From Burkholderia stagnalis (GTDB taxonomy: Bacteria; Pseudomonadota; Gammaproteobacteria; Burkholderiales; Burkholderiaceae), in the NCBI RefSeq assembly GCF_902830275.1, contig NZ_CADESW010000028.1, positions 1-64,000 on the forward strand: 64,000 bases of DNA, in the 5' to 3' direction. The translations under genes were made by a program, and so were the position numbers. The notes under the pieces were generated by a model, which was not told the origin of the DNA, did not search any database, and saw only the letters and a list, made by a program, of their open reading frames with translations. Shown here one piece after another: positions 39,474 through 48,383 of the stretch; positions within the stretch are counted from its first letter, which is position 1, and every line of letters begins with the position of its first letter.

Positions 39474-40475
39474 TTACGACTGTCGCGACGTCGAGTACGA
39501 GCACAGCTCGAGCAGGCTGTCCTTGTAGACGGAGTTCGGGAACGCGGCGATCGCGGCCGCCGCGGCCTGCGCTTCCTGGCGTGCGCATTCGAGCGTGTGG
39601 TCGAGCGCGCCCGAGCGCGTGATCGCGTCGAAGATCGTGTCGAAGCGGTCGGTGCCGCCTTGCTCGATCGCCTCGCGCGCGAGCGCGGCCTGTTCGGGCG
39701 TGCCGCGTTCGATCAGATAGATGAGCGGCAGCGTCGGCTTGCCTTCGCGCAGGTCGTCGCCGGCGTTCTTGCCCATCGCCTCGGCGGTGCCGGCATAGTC
39801 GAGCCAGTCGTCCATGATCTGGAACGCGGTGCCGATCCGGCGGCCGTACTCGGCCGCGGCAGCCTCGGTCGGCGCGTCGGCGCCTGCGAGCACCGCGCCC
39901 AGCCGGGCCGACGCCTCGAACAGCTTGGCTGTCTTGTAGCGGATCACCTGCATGTAGCGGGCCTCGTCGACGTCCGCATCGTGCATGTTGAGCAGCTGCA
40001 GCACTTCGCCTTCGGAGATGATCGTCGTCGCCTCCGACAGGATCTCCATCACGCGCATCTTGCCGACGCCGACCATCATCTCGAACGAGCGCGAATAGAG
40101 GTAGTCGCCTACCAGCACGCTCGCCGCGTTGCCGAACAGCGCGTTGGCCGTCTGGCGGCCGCGCCGCAGCTCGGATTCGTCGACGACGTCGTCATGCAGC
40201 AGCGTGGCCGTGTGGATGAATTCGACGACGGCGGCGAGCACGTGCCGCTGGTGCGACGTTTCGCCGAGCGCGCCCGCGACGAGCAGCAGCAACGCCGGAC
40301 GCAGCCGCTTGCCGCCCGCGCCGATGATGTACTCGGCGATCTGGTTGATCAGCAGCACGTCGGACGCGAGACTTTGCCGGATGACGCGATTCACCTGCTC
40401 CATATCGCTGGTGATCGGGGCGAGCAGGTGGGCGGCGCTGAGGGAAGGGGAGGCGGTGGACGACGACATGATCAT
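39474..40475 (-). CDS. ispB: octaprenyl diphosphate synthase
   Basis: 333 residues. A trans-polyprenyl synthase making the ubiquinone side chain. Both Asp-rich motifs are present: LLHDDVVDES (first) and DDWLDYAG (second), with the GGKRLRP substrate motif near the N-terminus. It is divergent from rplU-rpmA, the same arrangement as in E. coli. Two start codons two codons apart are possible (40475 or 40469); neither has a clear ribosome site. Octaprenyl length is inferred from the genus and gene order, not from the sequence itself. Confidence 0.92.
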   Translation of the reverse strand: MIMSSSTASPSLSAAHLLAPITSDMEQVNRVIRQSLASDVLLINQIAEYIIGAGGKRLRPALLLLVAGALGETSHQRHVLAAVVEFIHTATLLHDDVVDESELRRGRQTANALFGNAASVLVGDYLYSRSFEMMVGVGKMRVMEILSEATTIISEGEVLQLLNMHDADVDEARYMQVIRYKTAKLFEASARLGAVLAGADAPTEAAAAEYGRRIGTAFQIMDDWLDYAGTAEAMGKNAGDDLREGKPTLPLIYLIERGTPEQAALAREAIEQGGTDRFDTIFDAITRSGALDHTLECARQEAQAAAAAIAAFPNSVYKDSLLELCSYSTSRQS

Positions 40476-40594
40476 GGAATTGGGTGATGCCGCGGATTAT
40501 AAGTCGAATCCGCGCCACGCCGGTCTGCGACGCGCGCCGCAGGCGCGATTTTGGCCATCCGGCCGAGGGCCGGCGCGGCAATCGCCGATTGGTT

Positions 40595-40623
40595 TTGACA
40601 GCGATGCTAACTCTCTGTATAAT
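40595..40623 (+). promoter_or_regulatory. consensus sigma-70 promoter of rplU-rpmA
   Basis: TTGACA (40595-40600), a 17-base spacer and TATAAT (40618-40623): a perfect match in both boxes and in spacing. The predicted leader before rplU is about 50 bases. Expected to be very strong and suited to ribosomal protein genes. Confidence 0.85.
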
Positions 40624-40678
40624 CACGCCTTTTCCGCGCGTGGTGTGCGGAAAAATTGGATCCAGAGTGAGGTTCTCA

Positions 40679-40990
40679 ATGTACGCGGTCATAAAAACCG
40701 GCGGCAAGCAGTACAAGGTTGCCGTTGGCGAAAAACTCAAAGTAGAACAGATACCGGCTGACATTGACGCTGAAATCACGCTCGACCAGGTTCTCGCAGT
40801 GGGCGAAGGCGAATCGATTAAGTTCGGTACGCCGCTGGTCAGTGGGGCTTCCGTCAAGGCCACCGTTGTGTCGCACGGTCGTCATGCCAAGGTCACCATC
40901 TTCAAGATGCGTCGCCGGAAGCACTACCAAAAGCACGGCGGCCACCGCCAGAACTACACTGAGCTGCGCATCGACGCGATCAACGCGTAA
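40679..40990 (+). CDS. rplU: 50S ribosomal protein L21
   Basis: 103 residues, opening MYAVIKTGGKQYKVAVGEKL and containing the RRKHYQKHGGHRQNYT motif that binds 23S rRNA. ATG 40679 follows GTGAGG. First gene of rplU-rpmA; obgE and proB follow in the same direction after a terminator. Confidence 0.98.
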   Translation: MYAVIKTGGKQYKVAVGEKLKVEQIPADIDAEITLDQVLAVGEGESIKFGTPLVSGASVKATVVSHGRHAKVTIFKMRRRKHYQKHGGHRQNYTELRIDAINA

Positions 40991-41014
40991 GCGCCTCGGT
41001 AAAGGAGCAATCAG

Positions 41015-41278
41015 ATGGCACACAAAAAGGCAGGCGGCTCTTCCCGGAACGGCCGCGACTCCGAGTCGAAACGTCTCGGCGTGAAAGTGTACGGCGGCCA
41101 GGCGATCAACGCCGGCGGCATCATCGTGCGTCAGCGCGGCACCCGCATGCACGCTGGCGAGAACGTCGGCATGGGCAAGGATCACACCCTGTTCGCGCTG
41201 GTCGACGGCCACGTGAAGTTCGCGACCAAGGGCGCGGACAAGAAGCATACGGTCATCGTCGTTCCGGCGGCTGCCTAA
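41015..41278 (+). CDS. rpmA: 50S ribosomal protein L27
   Basis: 87 residues. The start MAHKKAGGSSRNGRDSESKR is the flexible N-terminal tail that reaches the peptidyl transferase centre. There is no Firmicutes-type cleaved leader. An AAAGGAG ribosome site lies eight bases before ATG 41015. Confidence 0.98.
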   Translation: MAHKKAGGSSRNGRDSESKRLGVKVYGGQAINAGGIIVRQRGTRMHAGENVGMGKDHTLFALVDGHVKFATKGADKKHTVIVVPAAA

Positions 41279-41305
41279 TTCAGGCATCCACGGGCTTCGT
41301 AGCCG

Positions 41306-41337
41306 AAAGGCCCCGCAGTTGTCGCGGGGCCTTTTTT
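41306..41337 (+). terminator. terminator of rplU-rpmA
   Basis: Arms AAAGGCCCCGC and GCGGGGCCTTT around a six-base loop, followed by further T residues, 28 bases after rpmA. obgE therefore probably has its own promoter or depends on readthrough. Confidence 0.9.
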
Positions 41338-41431
41338 ATTTGTCGCCGTGCAGGCGCGATTGGCCGGACGGCCGATTGTTCAAGCATGGCGGAGCGCGGC
41401 ACAATAGCGGAAATACTGGGCGGAGTAACGA

Positions 41432-42526
41432 ATGAAGTTCATTGACGAAGCGCGAATCGAAGTCATCGCCGGAGACGGAGGCGATGGCAGCGCGTCGATG
41501 CGCCGCGAAAAATTCGTTCCGTTCGGCGGGCCGGACGGCGGCGACGGCGGTCGGGGCGGCAGCGTCTACGCGATCGCCGACCGCAACATCAACACGCTGA
41601 TCGACTACCGGTACGCGAAGAAGCACCTGGCGCGCAACGGCGAGAACGGCCGCGGCTCGGACTGCTACGGCAAGGGCGGCGACGACATCACGCTGCGCAT
41701 GCCGGTCGGCACGGTCATCAGCGACATGGACACCGGCGAGCTGATCGCCGACCTGACCGAGCACGACCAGAAGGTGATGCTCGCGCAGGGTGGCGCGGGC
41801 GGCCTCGGCAACCTCCATTTCAAGTCGAGCACGAACCGCGCGCCGCGCCAGAAGACCGACGGCAAGCCCGGCGAGCGGCGCATGCTGAGGCTCGAGCTGA
41901 AGGTGCTGGCCGACGTCGGCCTGCTCGGCATGCCGAACGCAGGCAAGTCGACGTTCATTTCGTCGGTGTCGAACGCGAAGCCGAAGATCGCCGATTACCC
42001 GTTTACGACGCTGGCGCCGAATCTCGGCGTCGTGCGTGTCGGGCCGAGCAAGAGCTTCGTGATCGCCGACATTCCCGGGCTGATCGAGGGCGCGGCCGAA
42101 GGCGCGGGCCTCGGGCATCAGTTCCTGCGCCACCTGCAGCGCACCGGCGTGCTGCTGCATCTGGTGGATCTCGCGCCGTTCGACGAAAACGTCGATCCGG
42201 TCGCGGAGGCGACGGCGATCGTCGGCGAACTGCGCAAATACGATGAGTCGCTGTACGAGAAGCCGCGCTGGCTCGTGCTCAACAAGCTCGACATGGTGCC
42301 GGAGGACGAGCGCGAGGCGCGCGTCGCGGATTTCCTCGAGCGCTTCGGCTGGGATGGCCCGGTGTTCGAGATCTCGGCGCTGACCGGCCAGGGCTGCGAG
42401 TCGCTGTGTTATGCGATCTACGACTACCTCGCGGAGCATTCCGATGCACACCGCGCGGCCGAGGCGGAAGACCTGGCGGCGGACGTGCGTTTCCGCGACG
42501 GGCAGGCGGCGTCGGACGACGCCTGA
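41432..42526 (+). CDS. obgE: GTPase ObgE/CgtA
   Basis: 364 residues. The N-terminal Obg domain contains the glycine-rich stretches (GGPDGGDGGRGGSV, GGAGGLGNL), then a G domain with GMPNAGKST (G1), DIPG (G3) and NKLD (G4). Obg binds the 50S subunit, links ribosome maturation to the stringent response and is essential in most bacteria. Its place after rplU-rpmA is conserved. The acidic C-terminal tail is short. ATG 41432 follows GGCGGAG. Confidence 0.96.
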   Translation: MKFIDEARIEVIAGDGGDGSASMRREKFVPFGGPDGGDGGRGGSVYAIADRNINTLIDYRYAKKHLARNGENGRGSDCYGKGGDDITLRMPVGTVISDMDTGELIADLTEHDQKVMLAQGGAGGLGNLHFKSSTNRAPRQKTDGKPGERRMLRLELKVLADVGLLGMPNAGKSTFISSVSNAKPKIADYPFTTLAPNLGVVRVGPSKSFVIADIPGLIEGAAEGAGLGHQFLRHLQRTGVLLHLVDLAPFDENVDPVAEATAIVGELRKYDESLYEKPRWLVLNKLDMVPEDEREARVADFLERFGWDGPVFEISALTGQGCESLCYAIYDYLAEHSDAHRAAEAEDLAADVRFRDGQAASDDA

Positions 42527-42601
42527 GCGGTACGTGAGCGCCGGGCGCTGGCCGTCCGGCGCCGGATTCAATCGCGCATCACATAGAGGAGACAGCGCAC
42601 G

Positions 42602-43720
42602 ATGCGTTCGATCATCGCGGATTCGAAGCGACTGGTGGTGAAAGTGGGATCCAGCCTCGTGACCAACGACGGCAAGGGGCTCGATCATGCCGCAATTGGC
42701 CGCTGGGCCGCGCAGATCGCCGCGCTGCGCGCGCAGGGCAAGGAAGTGGTGCTCGTCAGCTCGGGCGCGATCGCGGAAGGCATGCAGCGGCTCGGCTGGA
42801 GCAAGCGTCCGCGCGAGATCGACGAGCTGCAGGCCGCGGCCGCGGTCGGTCAGATGGGGCTCGCGCAGGTCTATGAAAGCCGCTTCTCCGAGCACGGCAT
42901 CCGCACCGCGCAGATCCTGCTGACCCACGCCGATCTGGCGGACCGCGAACGCTATCTGAACGCGCGTTCGACACTGCTCACGCTGCTGCGGCTCGGCGTC
43001 GTGCCGATCATCAACGAGAACGACACGGTTGTTACTGACGAAATCAAGTTCGGCGACAACGACACGCTCGGCGCGCTCGTCGCGAACCTGATCGAAGGCG
43101 ATGCGCTGATCATCCTCACTGACCAGACCGGCCTGTTTACCGCCGATCCGCGCAAGGACCCGGCCGCGACGCTCGTCGCGGAAGCGAACGCGGGTGCGCC
43201 CGAACTCGAGGCGATGGCGGGCGGCGCGGGGTCGAGCCTCGGCCGCGGCGGCATGCTGACGAAGATTCTCGCGGCCAAGCGCGCGGCCCATAGCGGCGCC
43301 AACACGGTGATCGCGAGCGGGCGCGAACCCGACGTGCTCGCGCGGCTCGCGGCGGGCGAGGCGATCGGCACGCAGTTGATCGCCCGCACCGCGCGGATGG
43401 CCGCGCGCAAGCAGTGGATGGCCGATCACCTGCAGGTGCGCGGGCACGTCGTGATCGATGCCGGTGCGGTCGAGAAGCTGACGGCGGGCGGCAAGAGCCT
43501 GCTGCCGATCGGCGTGATCGACGTGCAGGGCGCGTTCGCGCGCGGCGAGGTGATCGCCTGCGTCGGGCCGGACGGGCGCGAAGTCGCGCGCGGCCTGACC
43601 AACTACAGCAGCGCGGAAACCAAGCTGATCCAGCGCAAGCCGAGCGGCGAGATCGAAACCGTGCTCGGCTACATGATGGAGCCGGAGCTGATCCACCGCG
43701 ACAACCTGGTGCTCGTGTGA
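42602..43720 (+). CDS. proB: glutamate 5-kinase
   Basis: 372 residues. It catalyses ATP-dependent phosphorylation of glutamate, the first and feedback-regulated step of proline synthesis. The amino acid kinase domain has KVGSSLVTNDGKG, VSSGAIAEGMQRL, INENDTV and KFGDNDTLGA. A C-terminal PUA domain begins near residue 280 (GHVVIDAGAVEKL). AGAGGAGACA precedes ATG 42602. proA is not in the window. Confidence 0.96.
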   Translation: MRSIIADSKRLVVKVGSSLVTNDGKGLDHAAIGRWAAQIAALRAQGKEVVLVSSGAIAEGMQRLGWSKRPREIDELQAAAAVGQMGLAQVYESRFSEHGIRTAQILLTHADLADRERYLNARSTLLTLLRLGVVPIINENDTVVTDEIKFGDNDTLGALVANLIEGDALIILTDQTGLFTADPRKDPAATLVAEANAGAPELEAMAGGAGSSLGRGGMLTKILAAKRAAHSGANTVIASGREPDVLARLAAGEAIGTQLIARTARMAARKQWMADHLQVRGHVVIDAGAVEKLTAGGKSLLPIGVIDVQGAFARGEVIACVGPDGREVARGLTNYSSAETKLIQRKPSGEIETVLGYMMEPELIHRDNLVLV

Positions 43721-43748
43721 CCTGCACGGTTCGCTGACAACCGACACG

Positions 43749-43774
43749 AAAAAGCCCGCGCAACGCGGGCTTTT
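43749..43774 (+). terminator. bidirectional terminator between proB and the CNP1-like gene
   Basis: Arms AAGCCCGCG and CGCGGGCTT with a short CAA loop; T on one side and A on the other, so it serves proB on the plus strand and the converging CNP1-like gene on the minus strand. Confidence 0.85.
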
Positions 43775-43812
43775 CGCATTCGGTGACATCGCCGCCCGGC
43801 AGGCCGGCGCGA

Positions 43813-44370
43813 TCAGCGCATCTGGTTCAGCACGGTGCGGTGATACTTGATGTTCTCGAGAATCGACTGCGTCGTGCCCGTCGGCATCTTGTTCGAGCAG
43901 AAATAGTCCTGGTAGAGCGCCGCATGGTACGCGTTCAGCTCGCCGTTCTCGATGCGTCGCCAGTCGTTTTCGACCGTGCGGTCCCAGCCGTCGTGGTCCG
44001 AGTTGAGGCCGGCATACTGGCGCCATTCGTAGGTGTCGCAGCGGATGCCCTCGTAGATGACGTTGCGCGCGCCGGCCGGGCTCGTGACGACCACCGTATA
44101 CCGCACGATGCCGTCGGTGCCGACCGCCAGCGACTTCGCGTCGACGAAGAACTTGAGCGGCGTGTTCTGCGACACATTGAACGACAGCAGGTCGCCCGGC
44201 GTCGGCAGCGCGGGCAGCGCGTCGACCTTGTTTTCCTTCCATTCCCCCTGGCGGTCCAGCAGATAGACGAACGTGCCGTCATCCTTGTTGGTCGGCGTAT
44301 TCGAATTCGCACAGCCGGCCAGCGCGGCCGCCGCGGCGATCGACGCGAGCGCGAGAGCAATCGCTTTCAA
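43813..44370 (-). CDS. CNP1-like family lipoprotein (TTG start)
   Basis: 185 residues. A signal peptide ends in the lipobox LAGC with Cys20, so an outer- or inner-membrane lipoprotein is expected. The remainder (FVYLLDRQGEWKENKV ... YEGIRCDTYEWRQYAG ... QDYFCSNKMP) resembles the CNP1-like uncharacterised family. The start is TTG at 44370, with GAGGA seven bases upstream; the nearby ATG is out of frame, and a longer start would ruin the signal peptide. It lies 64 bases downstream of rppH, on the same strand, behind rppH's terminator. Function unknown. Confidence 0.78.
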   Translation of the reverse strand: MKAIALALASIAAAAALAGCANSNTPTNKDDGTFVYLLDRQGEWKENKVDALPALPTPGDLLSFNVSQNTPLKFFVDAKSLAVGTDGIVRYTVVVTSPAGARNVIYEGIRCDTYEWRQYAGLNSDHDGWDRTVENDWRRIENGELNAYHAALYQDYFCSNKMPTGTTQSILENIKYHRTVLNQMR

Positions 44371-44384
44371 TATGCATTCCTCGT

Positions 44385-44415
44385 AAAAAAAGGGCGCGAC
44401 ACCAAGGTCGCGCCC
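44385..44415 (-). terminator. terminator of rppH
   Basis: On the minus strand the arms GGGCGCGAC and GTCGCGCCC enclose a six-base loop and are followed by seven T. It lies 20 bases after the rppH stop and directly before the ribosome site of the CNP1-like gene. Confidence 0.85.
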
Positions 44416-44434
44416 GGTCATGCAGTCCGACTTG

Positions 44435-45082
44435 TCATTCGCCGAGGATCAGGCGAGGAGGCGTCTCGTCGAGCGTGCTCGCGCCTGCTTCGACCTCGGA
44501 ACAGACTACCGATGTGTCGACAATCGTCAACGTCTGCCGGGGCTGCACATCCACGACGCGCGGATAGCGCGATGGACGCAAGCCCCGCGGCTTGTCGGCC
44601 CGCTGCGCCGGGCGGCGCAGGAAGCGCGACAATTCCGTCAGCGCCAACTGATAGACATCCCGCTTGAACTCGATCACCGCATCGAGCGGCACCCAGTACT
44701 CGTTCCAGCGCCACGCATCGAACTCCGGGTGGTCGGTCGCGCGCAAGCAAATGTCGCAATCGCGTCCGACCATCCGCAGCAGGAACCAGATCTGTTTCTG
44801 GCCGCGGTAATGACCGCGTACTTCACGCTTGATGAACTTGTCAGGCACCTCGTAACGCAACCAGTCGCGAGTGCGGCCGATTATCTTGACGTGTTCCGGG
44901 TGCAGGCCGGTTTCCTCGTGCAGCTCCCGGTACATCGCCTGCATGGGGGTCTCGCCGTACTTGATCCCACCTTGAGGAAACTGCCAGGAATGCTCGCGGA
45001 GCCGCTTGCCCCAAAACACCTCGTTGCGCGCGTTCAAGAGGATGATGCCGACGTTCGGGCGAAAGCCTTCACGATCCAGCAT
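44435..45082 (-). CDS. rppH: RNA 5'-pyrophosphohydrolase
   Basis: 215 residues. The start MLDREGFRPNVGIILLN and the Nudix box GGIKYGETPMQAMYRELHEE identify RppH, which converts 5'-triphosphate RNA ends to monophosphate and triggers RNase E decay. The C-terminal 60 residues after the Nudix domain are basic and weakly conserved, longer than the E. coli protein (176). It is divergent from proS. Confidence 0.93.
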   Translation of the reverse strand: MLDREGFRPNVGIILLNARNEVFWGKRLREHSWQFPQGGIKYGETPMQAMYRELHEETGLHPEHVKIIGRTRDWLRYEVPDKFIKREVRGHYRGQKQIWFLLRMVGRDCDICLRATDHPEFDAWRWNEYWVPLDAVIEFKRDVYQLALTELSRFLRRPAQRADKPRGLRPSRYPRVVDVQPRQTLTIVDTSVVCSEVEAGASTLDETPPRLILGE

Positions 45083-45115
45083 ACAACCACCTTCGAATCC
45101 TTTAAAATTGCTTTG

Positions 45116-45121
45116 ATTATA
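45116..45121 (-). promoter_or_regulatory. candidate -10 box of rppH
   Basis: TATAAT on the minus strand 34 bases before the rppH start codon. No good -35 hexamer is present at the expected place, so the call rests on the -10 alone. Confidence 0.35.
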
Positions 45122-45261
45122 AACAGATAACGGGCGCCGCGCACCGTAACGGAGCGAATCCGCGCAGGGTGTGCCGGCTGAATTGTCCCTGAATTGTCTG
45201 CTAGGTCATCTGCGCCATCGCCGTTCGCCGCGCGCAGCTTTTTCTCATTGAATCTTTTTCG

Positions 45262-45287
45262 GGCGCCCCGCATGGGGCGCCGTTTTT
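45262..45287 (+). terminator. terminator-like hairpin in the proS leader
   Basis: Arms GGCGCCCC and GGGGCGCC enclose a GCAT loop and are followed by GTTTTTGG, only 13 bases before the proS start codon. The only upstream neighbour is rppH, which is divergent, so there is no plus-strand transcript for it to end except the proS leader itself. A possible attenuator. Confidence 0.6.
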
Positions 45288-45299
45288 GGAACCGTCCGC

Positions 45300-47036
45300 A
45301 TGAAAGCTTCCCGTTTCTTTATCGGCACCCTGAAAGAAGCACCCGCCGACGCAGAGATCGTCAGCCACAAGCTGATGGTGCGCGCCGGCATGATCCGTCG
45401 CGTCGCCGGCGGCATCTATAACTACCTGCCGGTCGGGCTGCGTTCGATTCGCAAGGTCGAGGCGATCGTGCGCGAGGAAATGAACCGGGCGGGCGCGATC
45501 GAGCTGCTGATGCCGGCGGTGCAGCCGGCCGAGCTGTGGCAGGAGTCGGGCCGCTGGGAGCAGTACGGCCCCGAGCTGCTGCGCTTCAAGGACCGCAAGG
45601 ACAACGACTTCGTGATCGGGCCCACGCACGAGGAAGTGATCACCGACATCGCGCGCAACCAGATCCGCAGCTACCGGCAGATGCCGGTGAACTTCTACCA
45701 GATCCAGACGAAGTTCCGCGACGAGATCCGTCCGCGTTTCGGCGTGATGCGCGGCCGCGAATTCGTCATGAAGGACGCATACTCGTTCGACAAGGACGCC
45801 GACGGCCTGAACGAGTCGTATCGCAAGATGTATGACGCATACGTGCGCATCTTCACGCGCCTCGGCCTCGAGTTCCGGCCGGTCGCGGCCGACAGCGGCT
45901 CGATCGGCGGCAACTTCTCGCACGAGTTCCACGTGATCGCCGACACCGGCGAGGACTCGATCGCCTATTGCCCGACCTCCGAATTCGCGGCGAACGTCGA
46001 GGCAGCCGAGGCGCTGCCGCTGATCGCCGAGCGCGCGGCCGCCGCCGAGCCGATGGCGAAGGTGGCGACGCCGGGCAAGGCGAAGTGCGAGGCCGTTGCC
46101 GAACTGATGGGCATTCCGCTCGCGCGCACGATCAAGTCGATCGTGCTCGCGACCGACAACGAAGGCGCCGAGCCGACGATCTGGCTGCTGATGCTGCGCG
46201 GCGATCACGACCTCAACGAGGTCAAGGTGTCGAAGCTGCCGGGCCTGAAGAACCACCGCTTCGCGACCGAGCAGGAAATCGTCGAGTGGTTCGGCACGCC
46301 GCCGGGCTACCTCGGCCCGATCGGCACGAAGAAGCCGGTGAAGGTGATCGCCGATCGCACGGTTGCGAACATGAGCGATTTCGTCGTCGGCGCGAACGAG
46401 GTCGACTATCACATCGCCGGCGTGAACTGGGGCCGCGACCTGCCGGAGCCGGACGTCGCCGACATCCGCAACGTGCAGAAGGGCGACCCGTCGCCGGACG
46501 GCAAGGGCGTGATCGACATCTGCCGCGGCATCGAGGTCGGCCACGTGTTCCAGCTCGGCACCAAGTACTCGGAAGCGATGGGCGCGACGTTCATCGACGA
46601 GTCGGGCAAGCCGCAGCCGATGCTGATGGGCTGCTATGGCGTCGGCATCACGCGCATTCTCGGTGCGGCGATCGAACAGAACTTCGACGAGCGCGGCATC
46701 ATCTGGCCGGAGTCGATCGCGCCGTTCGAAGTCGTGCTGTGCCCGATGGGCTACGACCGCAGCGACGCGGTGCGCGAGACGGCCGACAAGCTGTACGCGG
46801 AGCTGGCCGCGGCCGGCATCGACGTGATCCTCGACGACCGCGGCGAGCGCCCGGGCGTGATGTTCGCCGACTGGGAGCTGATCGGCGTGCCGCATCGCCT
46901 CGTGATCGGCGAGCGCGGCCTGAAGGAAGGCAAGATCGAGTACCAGGGCCGCCGCGATACCGAAGCGACGCTGCTGCCGGCCGACACGGCCGCGGCGACG
47001 GTCGCGGAGAAGATTCGCGCCGCGCTCGCGCGCTGA
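45300..47036 (+). CDS. proS: prolyl-tRNA synthetase (bacterial type)
   Basis: 578 residues. Class II synthetase with motif 2 around FRDEIRPRFGVMRGREFVMKD, an inserted editing domain (INS, about residues 225-400) that clears Ala-tRNA(Pro), motif 3 (GCYGVGITRILGAAIEQ), and a C-terminal anticodon-binding domain. The start ATG 45300 gives MKASRFFIGTLKEAP. Length matches the bacterial type with editing domain. Confidence 0.96.
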   Translation: MKASRFFIGTLKEAPADAEIVSHKLMVRAGMIRRVAGGIYNYLPVGLRSIRKVEAIVREEMNRAGAIELLMPAVQPAELWQESGRWEQYGPELLRFKDRKDNDFVIGPTHEEVITDIARNQIRSYRQMPVNFYQIQTKFRDEIRPRFGVMRGREFVMKDAYSFDKDADGLNESYRKMYDAYVRIFTRLGLEFRPVAADSGSIGGNFSHEFHVIADTGEDSIAYCPTSEFAANVEAAEALPLIAERAAAAEPMAKVATPGKAKCEAVAELMGIPLARTIKSIVLATDNEGAEPTIWLLMLRGDHDLNEVKVSKLPGLKNHRFATEQEIVEWFGTPPGYLGPIGTKKPVKVIADRTVANMSDFVVGANEVDYHIAGVNWGRDLPEPDVADIRNVQKGDPSPDGKGVIDICRGIEVGHVFQLGTKYSEAMGATFIDESGKPQPMLMGCYGVGITRILGAAIEQNFDERGIIWPESIAPFEVVLCPMGYDRSDAVRETADKLYAELAAAGIDVILDDRGERPGVMFADWELIGVPHRLVIGERGLKEGKIEYQGRRDTEATLLPADTAAATVAEKIRAALAR

Positions 47037-47057
47037 GCCTGACGCCCGGAGGACACG

Positions 47058-47660
47058 GTGGAATACACCTTCCTGTCGGCCACCGTGCTTCTCGTGCTGA
47101 TCACCGATCCGCTCGGCAACATCCCGCTGTTCATCTCGGCGATGCGGGATGTGCCGCGCGAGCGGCGCGTGAAGCTGATCCTGCGCGAGGTCGGGATCGC
47201 GTTCGTGATCCTGCTGTTCTTCATGGTCGTGGGCGACCGCTTCCTGCGGATGATGAACCTCACCGACCTGTCGCTGCGGCTCGGCGGCGGCATCGTGCTG
47301 TTCCTGATCGCGCTGCGGATGATCTTCCCGCACCCGGACGGCGCGCTCGGCAGCGATCCGCGCGCGGGCGGCGAGCCGTTCATCGTGCCGCTCGCGATTC
47401 CGGCGCTGGCCGGGCCGTCGGCGCTCGCGACGGTGATGCTGCTGACGTCGCAGGCGCCCGGCAAGATGCTCGAATGGGCCGGCGCGCTGACGGTCACGAT
47501 GATCGTCTGTGCGGTGACGCTGGTGCTGGCCGAACGGATCCAGCAGTGGCTCGGCGAGCGGACGGTCGCGGCGTTCGAGCGGCTGATGGGCCTCGTGCTC
47601 GTCGCGATCTCGGTCGAGATGATGCTGGGCGGAATCCGCGCGTTCGTACACCAGCTGTAG
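47058..47660 (+). CDS. MarC family integral membrane protein (GTG start)
   Basis: 200 residues with about six membrane segments (TFLSATVLLVLITDPLGNIPLF first). MarC/UPF0056 proteins were once linked to multiple antibiotic resistance, which was not confirmed; the function is unknown. GTG at 47058 is the start, with CCGGAGGA upstream. It follows proS by 21 bases and probably shares its transcript. Confidence 0.88.
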   Translation: MEYTFLSATVLLVLITDPLGNIPLFISAMRDVPRERRVKLILREVGIAFVILLFFMVVGDRFLRMMNLTDLSLRLGGGIVLFLIALRMIFPHPDGALGSDPRAGGEPFIVPLAIPALAGPSALATVMLLTSQAPGKMLEWAGALTVTMIVCAVTLVLAERIQQWLGERTVAAFERLMGLVLVAISVEMMLGGIRAFVHQL

Positions 47661-47678
47661 TCGGGCGGCACACCAATG

Positions 47679-47718
47679 AAAAAGCGGCGCTCCGGGCAAT
47701 CCGGAGCGCCGCTTTTTT
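47679..47718 (+). terminator. bidirectional terminator between marC-type gene and hpt
   Basis: Long perfect arms AAAGCGGCGCTCCGG and CCGGAGCGCCGCTTT around a GCAAT loop, with an A-run before and a T-run after. It serves both converging transcripts. Confidence 0.9.
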
Positions 47719-47737
47719 CATGCGGATCGCGCGGGCG

Positions 47738-48289
47738 TCAGACGTTCGCGGTCAGCGCGCGGATCGTCGGCAGGTTGCGCCAGTAGCCCTTTGCGTCCAT
47801 CCCGCAGCCGAACACGTAGCGGTCGGGCACCGCGAAGCCGCAGAAATCCGGGTGCAGCGGCTTGGCCTTCGCGAGCGTCTTCTCGCACAGCACCGCCGAC
47901 ATGAAGCGCTTCGCGCCCATCTCGAGGATGCGGTCGCGGATCGCGGCCATCGTTTCGCCTTCGTCGAGGATGTCGTCGAGCACGAGCACGATGCGGTCCT
48001 TCACCGATTCGCGCGGCGCGACACGCCAGTGCATCTCCGGGCTGCCCTGCGTCGTGTTGCGGTAGCGGGTCAGGTGGATGTAGTCGAACTCGAGCGGGAA
48101 ATCGAGATGCGGCAGCAGCATCCCGGTAAACACCGCGGCGCCGCCCATCACCGAGAGGACGAGCGGGAACGCGTCGCCGATCTCGGCGCGGATCGCGTCG
48201 GCCATCCGGGCGATCGACGCGTTGACGGCGTCGGCCGAGACGATCTCTTCGGAGTGGTCGAAAATGTGGAGGGCTTCTTCGCGGTTCAT
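47738..48289 (-). CDS. hpt: hypoxanthine-guanine phosphoribosyltransferase
   Basis: 183 residues. Type I PRTase fold with the PRPP-binding motif VLVLDDILDEGETM and the flexible loop region RYRNTTQGSPEMHW. It salvages hypoxanthine and guanine to IMP and GMP. The Met at 48289 (MNREEALHIF) is preferred over one nine codons upstream because it gives the usual length. The exact base preference cannot be read from the sequence. Confidence 0.88.
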   Translation of the reverse strand: MNREEALHIFDHSEEIVSADAVNASIARMADAIRAEIGDAFPLVLSVMGGAAVFTGMLLPHLDFPLEFDYIHLTRYRNTTQGSPEMHWRVAPRESVKDRIVLVLDDILDEGETMAAIRDRILEMGAKRFMSAVLCEKTLAKAKPLHPDFCGFAVPDRYVFGCGMDAKGYWRNLPTIRALTANV

Positions 48290-48383
48290 GGGTTCTGGCG
48301 GGCAGTCGGTATACAAATAAGAATGAAGCAGATCGGGCGGCGCGCGCTACAGCAAAAACCCGCGCGCCGGCCGACGGGCGGAA

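Noticed and set aside
41336..44242. 968-codon minus-strand frame across obgE and proB
   Set aside because: It spans two confident plus-strand genes and the intergenic DNA between them, with no domain; a GC-driven artefact.
48290..48383. Terminator after ffh in the GGCGCGCG/CGCGCGCC segment
   Set aside because: The T-run falls in the loop rather than after the stem, so it does not form a normal intrinsic terminator on the minus strand.
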